NCBI GenBank assembly: GCA_016699815.1 | Contig: CP065012.1 | Coordinates: 2,705,001 to 2,769,000 of the forward strand | DNA from: Chitinophagaceae bacterium | Lineage (GTDB): Bacteria; Bacteroidota; Bacteroidia; Chitinophagales; Chitinophagaceae | Reading direction: 5' to 3' | DNA length: 64,000 nt | In this document: piece by piece, positions 54,694 through 61,101 of the stretch | Position numbering within the stretch: position 1 is the stretch's first letter | How the letters are laid out: every line of letters begins with the position of its first letter | The notes under the pieces: model-generated | Database searches by the model: none | Seen by the model: only the letters and a program-made list of their open reading frames with translations | Told to the model about the DNA's origin: nothing | Translations under genes and position numbers: made by a program

Positions 54694-55818
54694 ATGCAAG
54701 CAAAATCAATCAAAGGACAAACGCCCGAAGAAATTAAATCCGCTTTGGAGAAAGCTACAAGCAACGGCTTCAAACCCACGCTGGCTTTTGTTTTCATTAC
54801 CAACCTGGAAGATATTGATACAGTGTCAACAATATTAGATGCAGCAGGTATTTCCATTTTTGGTGTCAGCACTGCAGAAAAATTTAATGAAGAAGGAATA
54901 GAGCAAACAGGCATTGTTGCATTATTGCTCGATATGATTCCGGCTCATTTCAAAATAGTTTTGGAAGATTTTAATGTGTCCTCAGTATATGAATCTGCCT
55001 GTGCTGTGGGAGAATCAGGCAAAGAAAGTTTTAATCACCCTGCATTTATTATTTCTACTGCCGATATAAGAATACCAGGCGAGGATGTTATCAGGGGGAT
55101 TTTGGATAAAGCAGGAATAGATGTTGCCATTTTTGGTGGCGGTGCAGGTGAACCGGTAAACTTTTCCGGAACTGTTTTTACAAATCAATCAAAGTATGAT
55201 TCCGGTTTATTGTCATTGATTGTAGATGAAGATAAGGTGGAAGTAAAGGGTGTAGCTGTATCAGGTTGGAAACCGGTGGGCACAGAAAAAAGGATTACAA
55301 AATGCGAAGGCAACTGGGTTTATACCATTGATGATGAACCGGCATTGGATGTCATAAAAAAATTTCTGGGAAAAGATATAATTCTGAATAACAAAGCAGA
55401 AGGGATTGACAGTTTCCCATTACAGGTACAAAGAGTAAAAGGAAAACCTATGATGCGGCCAATTGTACAATGGAATGAAGAAGAAAAGTCAATCATGTTA
55501 GGTGCTGCAGCGGAAGAAGGCTCGCTATTTCGTTTTTCACTTCCGCCCGACTATGAAGTCATAGATGCTGTTATTGAAAGCGCCAAAACGATTAAGGAAA
55601 ATGAATTGCCCGAAGCAGATGCCATGATTGTATTTTCATGTGTAGGCAGATTATCTCAATTGGGGCCAATGTTGTCTGCAGAATTAGATGGATTAGCTGC
55701 AACCTGGAATAAACCAATGGCAGGTTTTTTCTCGCTTGGAGAGTATGGAAAATTAGATGATACCCGACCGGAATTTCATGGAACAACAGTAAGCTGGGTG
55801 GCGTTGAAAGAATTGTGA
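54694..55818 (+). CDS. FIST signal-transduction protein 3
   Basis: 374 residues. AKSIKGQTPEEIKSALEKA, FKPTLAFVFITNLED, a divergent FGVSTAEKFNEEG (the usual Gly-Glu-Phe is altered), FGGGAGEPVNF in place of FGGxAGDD, 'GWKPVGTEKRITKCEGNWVYTIDDEPALDV', and IVFSCVGRLSQLGP. The most divergent and shortest of the five; loss of the GDD motif may mean altered ligand recognition. Its translation start lies against REP-L 2b; its TGA is inside the first unit of a heptamer array. Confidence 0.9.
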   Translation: MQAKSIKGQTPEEIKSALEKATSNGFKPTLAFVFITNLEDIDTVSTILDAAGISIFGVSTAEKFNEEGIEQTGIVALLLDMIPAHFKIVLEDFNVSSVYESACAVGESGKESFNHPAFIISTADIRIPGEDVIRGILDKAGIDVAIFGGGAGEPVNFSGTVFTNQSKYDSGLLSLIVDEDKVEVKGVAVSGWKPVGTEKRITKCEGNWVYTIDDEPALDVIKKFLGKDIILNNKAEGIDSFPLQVQRVKGKPMMRPIVQWNEEEKSIMLGAAAEEGSLFRFSLPPDYEVIDAVIESAKTIKENELPEADAMIVFSCVGRLSQLGPMLSAELDGLAATWNKPMAGFFSLGEYGKLDDTRPEFHGTTVSWVALKEL

Positions 55819-55842
55819 ATGGTGAATTGTTAATTGTGAATG
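55815..55842 (+). repeat. Heptamer array (direct), 4 units, overlapping the FIST 3 stop
   Basis: GTGAATG GTGAATT GTTAATT GTGAATG without gaps. The stop codon TGA (55816-55818) is bases 2-4 of the first unit. Its first 14 bases are the exact reverse complement of 56238-56251, so the intervening gene is enclosed in an inverted repeat. Confidence 0.85.
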
Positions 55843-55876
55843 AGGAGAAACAAACTAACTATAAAAATTGAGCTTT

Positions 55877-56239
55877 ATGAAAGAAAATATTATAAAAACA
55901 AAAAGTTTTGCATTTGCCTTGCGGATAATTAAACTGTATCAATTTTTGCAAACTGAAAAGAAAGAATTTATTCTTAGTAAGCAATTATTACGATGTGGGA
56001 CTTCCATCGGAGCGATGGTGAGGGAGTCGGAACAAGCAGAAAGCAAATCTGATTTCATACACAAATTAGCGATAGCGCAAAAAGAAGCGAACGAAACAGA
56101 ATATTGGATTGAACTCTTAAATCAGTCAGGATATATAGATAAAAATCAGTACGAATCAATATTTCAAGACATCACAGAGATAAGAAAACTATTAACATCA
56201 ATAATTAAAACTGCCAAACAAAACAGAGTGTCAAATTAA
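55877..56239 (+). CDS. Four-helix-bundle protein (S23/IVP-like)
   Basis: 120 residues from ATG 55877 (MKENIIKTKSFAFALRI). All-helical and Lys/Glu-rich, with the family phrases 'ALRIIKLYQFLQTEKKEFILSKQLLRCGTSIGAMVRES', 'DFIHKLAIAQKEANETEYWIELL' and a C-terminal ITEIRKLLTSIIKTAKQ. This family covers proteins coded by 23S rRNA intervening sequences and relatives of the DGR accessory protein Avd; molecular function is not settled, RNA/DNA binding is suspected. No reverse transcriptase or variable repeat is nearby, so a DGR role is unsupported. Flanked on both sides by heptamer arrays in inverted orientation. Confidence 0.85.
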   Translation: MKENIIKTKSFAFALRIIKLYQFLQTEKKEFILSKQLLRCGTSIGAMVRESEQAESKSDFIHKLAIAQKEANETEYWIELLNQSGYIDKNQYESIFQDITEIRKLLTSIIKTAKQNRVSN

Positions 56240-56265
56240 TTCACCATTCACCATTAACAATTAAA
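56238..56265 (+). repeat. Heptamer array (inverted), before FIST 4
   Basis: AATTCAC CATTCAC CATTAAC AATTAAA, reverse complement of the GTGAATK units, ending three bases before the FIST 4 ATG (56269). It overlaps the stop of the four-helix-bundle gene. Confidence 0.8.
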
Positions 56266-56268
56266 TAC

Positions 56269-57408
56269 ATGACCGCAAAATCAATCAAAGGAAATTCTGC
56301 AGAAGAAATAAAAGCTGCTTTACAACGAAGTATGTCAGCGGATTTCAAACCAACATTGGCTATTATTTTTCTATCCTTTAAAGTAGATAGAAAAAGTGTT
56401 TGCAAAATATTGGATGATGAAGGCATTCCTGTTTTTGGAGCAACCACGAACGGACAATTCATTGATGAAGATACAAAAAGCGCAGCCATTGTTGTTTTAC
56501 TGTTAGACATCAACCCAAAATATTTTTATGTCAGTTTCGATGAGTTTCCTGAAAAAAATTGCCGGGAGAAAACAAGATCCGTTGCAAAACAATCTTTGGA
56601 AAAATTTGCTCATCCGGCTTTCCTGATTGCCAGCAGTAATACCGAAACAGATGCCGAAGAATTGTTGCTTGGTATTGAAGACATAATTGGCAAGCATGTA
56701 AATGTATATGGAGGCGGCGCCGGGGATGATTACACTTTTTCTGAACAATTTGTTTTTACCAATAAAAAGGAAAGTAACAGGGGCATGGTGGTATTGGTTT
56801 TGGATGAAGATAAAATCAAGATAAAAGGCAAGGCAACCTGTGGATGGAATGCTATTGGCACAGTAAGAACCGTCACCAAAAGTGAAGGAAATCATGTTTA
56901 TACTGTTGATGATATTCCTGTATTGGACCTTACGGCAAAGTATGGTGGCATTCAGAATGTAACACCAGATAATACCGGACTTATTCTTGAAATAGCTTCT
57001 ACCTTTCCGTTGCAAATGCAACGGGAGAAGGGCGACCCTGTCATGCGGCCAGGTCTGCAGATAGATTGGAATGACCGCTCTTTCTATTGCAGTGGGTCAG
57101 TGCCCCAGGGCAGTAAAGTGCGGTTTTCATTACCACCCGATTTTGATGTAGTGGATAAAGTAATAAATGGCGTTGAAGAATTAAAATCAACCGAAATGCC
57201 TGAAGCAGATGCAGTAGTTGTTTTTAGTTGTGCAGGGCGGCAGGTTGCGCTTGGCCCTATGATACAAGAGGAAATGGAAGGCGTGAAAAATGTTTGGGAT
57301 GTACCAATGGTTGGAATGTTTTCGAATGCAGAATTAGGAAGGGCAACAGGTGGTAATCTGGAAATGCATAACCTGACAACCTGTGTAGTGGCGCTGAAGG
57401 AAATGTAG
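56269..57408 (+). CDS. FIST signal-transduction protein 4
   Basis: 379 residues. AKSIKGNSAEEIKAALQRS, FKPTLAIIFLSFKVD, FGATTNGQFID (Glu replaced by Gln in the GEF motif), YGGGAGDDYTF, 'GWNAIGTVRTVTKSEGNHVYTVDDIPVLDL', SVPQGSKVRFSLPPDFDVVD, and VVFSCAGRQVALGP. First-type FIST_C (LGP) like copies 1 and 3. Starts against the inverted heptamers and ends just before direct ones. Confidence 0.9.
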   Translation: MTAKSIKGNSAEEIKAALQRSMSADFKPTLAIIFLSFKVDRKSVCKILDDEGIPVFGATTNGQFIDEDTKSAAIVVLLLDINPKYFYVSFDEFPEKNCREKTRSVAKQSLEKFAHPAFLIASSNTETDAEELLLGIEDIIGKHVNVYGGGAGDDYTFSEQFVFTNKKESNRGMVVLVLDEDKIKIKGKATCGWNAIGTVRTVTKSEGNHVYTVDDIPVLDLTAKYGGIQNVTPDNTGLILEIASTFPLQMQREKGDPVMRPGLQIDWNDRSFYCSGSVPQGSKVRFSLPPDFDVVDKVINGVEELKSTEMPEADAVVVFSCAGRQVALGPMIQEEMEGVKNVWDVPMVGMFSNAELGRATGGNLEMHNLTTCVVALKEM

Positions 57409-57415
57409 AATAATG

Positions 57416-57436
57416 GTGAATGGTGAATGGTGAATA
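57416..57436 (+). repeat. Heptamer array (direct), 3 units, after FIST 4
   Basis: GTGAATG GTGAATG GTGAATA, seven bases after the FIST 4 stop. Confidence 0.8.
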
Positions 57437-57477
57437 GAAGAGAGCCATTTTTTTATTCAGGAGTATAAATTGAACAT

Positions 57478-57555
57478 TAAAAGATAGCACCGAAATAAAT
57501 AGCTATTGAATTCAATAATTAAAACATCAAAACAAATAAGAGGTCAAAAATTAAT
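57478..57555 (+). pseudogene. 3'-end remnant of a second four-helix-bundle gene
   Basis: About 70 bases align with the 3' end of the four-helix-bundle gene at 55877-56239: CTATTGAATTCAATAATTAAAAC here against CTATTAACATCAATAATTAAAAC there, and the residues SIIKTSKQIRG against SIIKTAKQNRV. It lies, like the intact gene, between a direct and an inverted heptamer array. Confidence 0.65.
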
Positions 57556-57576
57556 CATTCACAATTCACAATTATC
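57556..57576 (+). repeat. Heptamer array (inverted), 3 units, before the EthD-like gene
   Basis: CATTCAC AATTCAC AATTATC, ending four bases before the ATG at 57581. Confidence 0.75.
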
Positions 57577-57580
57577 AATT

Positions 57581-57892
57581 ATGATCAAAGCAACATTGCT
57601 CTACGGCCATCCAGTGGATGCCCTGGCATTCGAAAAGTATTATTACGAAACACATCTGCCGCTTTCTTCAAAGATGCAGAATGTATCAAAAGTGGATCTT
57701 ACAAAATTTGTTTCGGATACTACCGGTGGTAAACCGGCTTACTACCGCATGGCAGAATTGCATTTTCCAGACCAGGCAACCATGCAACAAACAATGGCTT
57801 CACCCGAAGGACAGGCTGCTGTAGCCGACCTTGCCAATTTTGCAACTGGGGGAGTAACGGTGATGATTGGCGAAGCAGAAAATGTTTTGTAG
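57581..57892 (+). CDS. EthD-family (dimeric alpha/beta-barrel) protein
   Basis: 103 residues from ATG 57581 (MIKATLLYGHPVDALAFEKYYYETHLPLS). 'FEKYYYETHLPL', 'YYRMAELHFPDQATMQQTMASPEGQAAVADLANFATGGVTVMIGE' match the EthD family of small ferredoxin-like-fold proteins. The longer frame from 57506 reads through the four-helix-bundle remnant and the heptamers and is not credible. Role here unknown; it is one more gene placed behind an inverted heptamer array. Confidence 0.82.
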   Translation: MIKATLLYGHPVDALAFEKYYYETHLPLSSKMQNVSKVDLTKFVSDTTGGKPAYYRMAELHFPDQATMQQTMASPEGQAAVADLANFATGGVTVMIGEAENVL

Positions 57893-57896
57893 AAAC

Positions 57897-58041
57897 AATT
57901 TTATGGATTGAAGCAAAAGAAAACTTTATGAGCTATGTAAAGTAATATGCAGAATATTACAAAACGAAAACCTTTTTTGAAGAATATAAAGAACTTTTAA
58001 TAGAACATAAAGTTGAACTTGATGAAAAGTATTTGTTGTAA
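57897..58041 (+). pseudogene. RAYT transposase 3' remnant
   Basis: Residues ENFMSYVK, a stop, then YKTKTFFEEYKELLIEHKVELDEKYLL correspond to the last ~45 residues of the intact transposase (ENLINYVK...HHKTKTFVEELKELLIEYKLEFDEKYLL). An in-frame TAA at about 57946 and the missing 5' part make it dead. Followed by REP-R copy 3. Confidence 0.75.
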
Positions 58042-58046
58042 TTATT

Positions 58047-58136
58047 CAACCACTTCGTGGTTGTGTTGCTCTCATACTCATTTACCCTGCATGAAATGCA
58101 CGGTAAATGAAATTAAAGCCCTTCGGGATTTTTCGT
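58047..58136 (+). repeat. REP-R copy 3
   Basis: CAACCACTTCGTGGTTG (58047-58063), an imperfect CCCTGCATGAAATGCACGG (58085-58103) and AGCCCTTCGGGATTT (58117-58131). The second hairpin has decayed. From 58137 to 58287 no gene is seen. Confidence 0.75.
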
Positions 58137-58287
58137 TGCAGGAATTAAAGGAATAACTATATGGATTTAAAATAAAATGAATTCAAAATGTAACATAGGA
58201 AAAACAATTGAAGGAAGTTACCAAAGCCCGCAAGGGTTAAATTTTATTAACACGGGAAGAATATAGGAGCACTATAGAAGTAATTAA

Positions 58288-58377
58288 AAGCCCGAAGGGC
58301 TTAAATATGAATAACCCCGGATGAAATCCGGGGAAAGCTGAAAAGTGAAACAAGAACCCTGAAAGGGTTCAATAAAA
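58288..58377 (+). repeat. REP-L copy 3, upstream of the intact RAYT
   Basis: AAGCCCGAAGGGCTT (58288-58302), CCCCGGATGAAATCCGGGG (58315-58333), AACCCTGAAAGGGTT (58355-58369), CAATAAAA. The transposase ATG is eight bases on. Confidence 0.8.
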
Positions 58378-58385
58378 TAAAATGA

Positions 58386-58832
58386 ATGAGTACATACACA
58401 CAAATACTGTATCAAATAGTTTACAGTACAAAATACAGGGAGAAAACTCTTGAGGCTGAAAACCGAAAAGAGTTGTATAAATACATCTGGGGCATTTTAA
58501 ATAACAATAAATGTTATCTGTACCAGATTGGTGGTATAGAAGACCATATTCATATCATAACACACCTGCATCCTTCCGTGGCTTTAGCCGATTTAGTAAA
58601 GGATATAAAACTGGCAAGTAGTGATTATATAAAAAACAAAAAGCTTTTCCCAAATTTTAATGGCTGGCAGGATGGTTATGCCGCTTTTACGTACTCTATC
58701 GATACAAAAGAAAATCTTATCAATTATGTAAAGAACCAGGAAGAACATCACAAGACAAAAACCTTTGTTGAAGAACTGAAAGAACTTTTAATAGAATATA
58801 AATTAGAATTCGATGAAAAGTATTTATTGTAA
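58386..58832 (+). CDS. RAYT (REP-associated IS200/IS605-like Y1) transposase, intact
   Basis: 148 residues. Opening 'TYTQILYQIVYSTKYREKTLEAENRKELYKYIWGILN', HUH metal-binding motif GGIEDHIHIITHLHPS (about residue 58-72), and the C-terminal helix with the probable nucleophilic Tyr in KLASSDYIKN (about 90), then 'FNGWQDGYAAFTYS'. The Y1-type single-strand transposases of this kind act on or together with REP palindromes. Each copy here has a REP-L in front and a REP-R behind. Only this copy keeps a full frame, so it is the one possible source of activity. Confidence 0.88.
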   Translation: MSTYTQILYQIVYSTKYREKTLEAENRKELYKYIWGILNNNKCYLYQIGGIEDHIHIITHLHPSVALADLVKDIKLASSDYIKNKKLFPNFNGWQDGYAAFTYSIDTKENLINYVKNQEEHHKTKTFVEELKELLIEYKLEFDEKYLL

Positions 58833-58837
58833 ATATT

Positions 58838-58927
58838 CAACCACTTCGTGGTTGTGGTGCTTTCGGTCTCTCAATATTCCTGCATTGCATACAGGGTTAT
58901 TGAAATTAAATCCCTTCGGGATTTTGC
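58838..58927 (+). repeat. REP-R copy 4
   Basis: CAACCACTTCGTGGTTG (58838-58854), CCTGCATTGCATACAGGG (58879-58896), AATCCCTTCGGGATT (58909-58923), directly after the intact transposase. Confidence 0.8.
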
Positions 58928-58934
58928 GTTACTT

Positions 58935-59071
58935 AACTCATGAAAAAAACAGAATGCATTTTAAATAGAAAAATTTCGAAGGGTTCATGGAAAAATTAAT
59001 TGTAAAAAGCTAAAAAAACAAAAGTGAAATTAACCGCTTGTAAAACTGGGAACAATTCTTAAAGAACTAAC
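58935..59071 (+). repeat. Spacer homologous to 53600-53744
   Basis: Both stretches run from a REP-R to a REP-L and share blocks such as GAAAAATTTCGAA, ATTAATTGTAAAAAG and TTCTTAAAGAAC/ACTTAAAGAAC at matching positions. They mark an old duplication of a unit 'RAYT end + REP-R + spacer + REP-L'. No gene in either. Confidence 0.6.
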
Positions 59072-59354
59072 AAGCCCGAAGGGTTTAAATATATATAAAA
59101 CCTGATAAAAACCAGTGAAGTGAAAAAGTGAACTAACAAAGCAGTAGGTTTTAAACATGATTAACTAATGTAAAACCCGGGGATGTAAAAAAGTGAGCCA
59201 CTAAAAAGCCCGAAGGGCTAAAAGGTAAATAACATGGGAAGAAAAGAGGAACACTATAGAAGGAATTAAAAGCCCGAAGGGCTTAAATATAAATAACTCC
59301 GGATGAAATCCGGGGAAAACAAAAGGAAGTAACAAGAACCCTGAAAGGGTTCAA
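59072..59354 (+). repeat. REP-L array: three degenerate units and one complete
   Basis: First-hairpin sequences occur at 59072-59086 (AAGCCCGAAGGGTTT), about 59141 (AAGCAGTAGGTTTT), 59205-59219 and 59270-59284 (AAGCCCGAAGGGCTT). Only the last unit keeps the second (CTCCGGATGAAATCCGGGG) and third hairpin (AACCCTGAAAGGGTT, 59337-59351). Spacing of roughly 65 bases. 59355-59469 holds nothing recognisable. Confidence 0.65.
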
Positions 59355-59469
59355 AAATATGAAAGCAGCAAAACAAATGGTAGTGGAACAGTGTATAATA
59401 AATTGTAAACCATGAAGGGCAAGAAGGCAAAAAAACTGGATAAAATAGAAAATAAGTTGCGATGACTAA

Positions 59470-59580
59470 AAGCCCGAAGGGCTTAAATATGAATAACCCC
59501 GGATGAAATCCGGGGCAAACGAAAGATGTAACAAGAACCCTGAAGGCCCGCCTGATCGGACGGGCAGGGGTTCAATAAAA
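59470..59580 (+). repeat. REP-L copy 5 with a nested palindrome, upstream of FIST 5
   Basis: AAGCCCGAAGGGCTT (59470-59484), CCCCGGATGAAATCCGGGG (59497-59515), then the third hairpin split: AACCCTGAA, an inserted GGCCCGCCTGATCGGACGGG-type palindrome (about 59545-59566), and GGGGTTCAATAAAA. The insert is the reverse complement, with three changes, of the one in REP-R copy 1. Confidence 0.75.
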
Positions 59581-59589
59581 CAAAAACGA

Positions 59590-60729
59590 ATGAAAGCAAA
59601 GTCAATAAAAGGAAAATCCACTGAAGAAATTCAAGCAGCAATATTAGAGTGTAGGAAAGAAGATTTCAAACCCACACTCGCCATTGCGTTTATATCCGTA
59701 AAGCAGGATATGGATGCTGTTGTCTCCATTCTTCATCAAAATGAAATCCAGGTTTTTGGCACCACCACATCCGGTGAATTTATCAGCAGCGAAATTCAGG
59801 AAGGAAGTATCGTCATCATGCTACTCGATATAAATCCGGAATATTTTAAAGTGGCCTTTTTTGAAAAGGGTGACAACAGCACTCATGAAATTGCAAGGCA
59901 GTTAGGTGCAGAAGGGAAAAGTAGTTTTGCTCATCCGGCATTCATCATTGCTTCGGGTTGGCTGCAAACCGATGGCGAAGAAATCATCAAAGGCATTGAA
60001 GAAGGATTTGGAAGTGAAGCAACCATCTTTGGCGGCATGGCCGGTGATGACCTGCAATTGCGGGAACCTTTAGTTTTTACTTACGGTAAAAAAAGTACAA
60101 CGGGAATAGTAGCCTTAATTATTGATGAAGAAAAAATTCATGTAGAAGGCGTTGCCACCTGCGGTTGGAAACCGATCGGCATTACCAAAACAGTAACTAA
60201 GAGTGTGGGCAATGTCGTTTACACAATAGATGACCAACCTGCGCTCGATCTTGTTATAAAATACCTGGGGCTGAATATTGATCTCGATCCGGATAAAGAT
60301 GTGCTAACAAATATTGGCGCTTATTATCCTTTGCAGTTGGAAAGAGAAGGTGCACCACCTGTAATGCGAACCGCCATGTTTGGAAATAGAGATGATCGTT
60401 CATTAATATGTGCCGGCACAGTGCCACAAGGCGCTAAAGTCCGTTTTTCGTTACCACCAGATTTTGATGTAATTGATACCGTAGTAAGTGAATGCTCGGA
60501 ACTAAAAAATGAAAATCAAAATAATGCAGATGCCGTAATCATATTTTCCTGTATCAGCAGGTATTTATCATTTGGCGTAATGACGAGTGAGGAAATTGAA
60601 AGGGTAATGAAAGTCTGGAATGCGCCATTCATCGGGTTTTTCTGTTATGGTGAGTTTGGAAAATCGAAGAGAGGAAAACATGAATTTCATAATAATACTT
60701 GTTGTGTGGTAACGCTGAAGGAATTGTGA
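59590..60729 (+). CDS. FIST signal-transduction protein 5
   Basis: 379 residues from ATG 59590 (MKAKSIKGKSTEEIQAAI). The frame is open to an ATG at 59503, but those 29 residues are translated REP-L sequence and have no counterpart in the other FISTs. Motifs: FKPTLAIAFISVKQD, FGTTTSGEFIS, FGGMAGDDLQL, 'GWKPIGITKTVTKSVGNVVYTIDDQPALDLVIKYLG', GNRDDRSLICAGTVPQGAK, and second-type IIFSCISRYLSFG; end HNNTCCVVTLKEL. Paralogue of FIST 2, with a matching 3' flank. Confidence 0.9.
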   Translation: MKAKSIKGKSTEEIQAAILECRKEDFKPTLAIAFISVKQDMDAVVSILHQNEIQVFGTTTSGEFISSEIQEGSIVIMLLDINPEYFKVAFFEKGDNSTHEIARQLGAEGKSSFAHPAFIIASGWLQTDGEEIIKGIEEGFGSEATIFGGMAGDDLQLREPLVFTYGKKSTTGIVALIIDEEKIHVEGVATCGWKPIGITKTVTKSVGNVVYTIDDQPALDLVIKYLGLNIDLDPDKDVLTNIGAYYPLQLEREGAPPVMRTAMFGNRDDRSLICAGTVPQGAKVRFSLPPDFDVIDTVVSECSELKNENQNNADAVIIFSCISRYLSFGVMTSEEIERVMKVWNAPFIGFFCYGEFGKSKRGKHEFHNNTCCVVTLKEL

Positions 60730-60751
60730 ATGGTGATGATAATCGTGAATG
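60726..60751 (+). repeat. Degenerate heptamers (direct) at the FIST 5 stop
   Basis: GTGAATG (60726-60732, containing the TGA stop), GTGATGA, five odd bases, GTGAATG (60745-60751). Confidence 0.65.
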
Positions 60752-60888
60752 TAGGAAGGTTACTTAAACTTTATCAACATGCATTAACCATAAAAAGGCA
60801 TACTAACAAATTTGAAATGACTAATAGTCCAGACAGCTTAAACAACAATAGTTAGTGCCAAACCCGGAAGGTAAAAAAGTGAACAAAC

Positions 60889-60980
60889 AAGCCCGAAGGG
60901 CTTAAATATAAATAACCCAGGGTGAAACCCAGGGGAAAACAAAATGAAGTAACAAGAACCCTGAAAGGGTTTAATAAAAA
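60889..60980 (+). repeat. REP-L copy 6, upstream of the FIST stub
   Basis: AAGCCCGAAGGGCTT (60889-60903), CCCAGGGTGAAACCCAGGGG (60916-60935), AACCCTGAAAGGGTT (60957-60971), then TAATAAAA. The stub's ATG follows at 60991. Confidence 0.8.
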
Positions 60981-60990
60981 GAAAAAGCGT

Positions 60991-61101
60991 ATGAAAGCAA
61001 AATCAAAAAAAGGCAATTCTACCGCAGAAATTCAGGTAGCACTATTATTAGAGTCACGTAGCTACAAAAAAATTCACAATTCACCATTATCAATTATCTA
61101 A
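60991..61101 (+). pseudogene. N-terminal stub of a sixth FIST gene
   Basis: 36 codons. MKAKSKKGNSTAEIQVAL matches the FIST start motif (AKSIKGxSxEEIxxAL), after which the frame breaks into an unrelated tail ending in the inverted heptamer array (61071-61098) and a TAA whose last base is the A of the kinase ATG. The remaining ~340 residues are deleted. Could still be translated and couple ribosomes into the kinase gene. Confidence 0.75.
61071..61098 (+). repeat. Heptamer array (inverted), 4 units, before the kinase start
   Basis: AATTCAC AATTCAC CATTATC AATTATC without gaps, two bases before the kinase ATG (61101). Same placement as before FIST 4 and the EthD-like gene. Confidence 0.8.

Noticed and set aside
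55877..56239. Diversity-generating retroelement accessory gene (Avd)
   Set aside because: The four-helix-bundle fold is shared, but no reverse transcriptase, template repeat or variable repeat is seen nearby.
59072..59354. Regularly spaced repeats that might look like a CRISPR array
   Set aside because: The repeated units are decayed REP-L palindromes of unequal length with related, not unique, intervening sequence, and no cas genes are present.
59503..59589. N-terminal extension of FIST 5
   Set aside because: The 29 codons are translated REP-L sequence; the family start motif begins at 59590.
53321..61098. Heptamer arrays as microsatellite noise
   Set aside because: Units are only 3-4 per array, but their fixed orientation relative to starts and stops and the perfect 14-base inverted pairing argue for keeping them as features.
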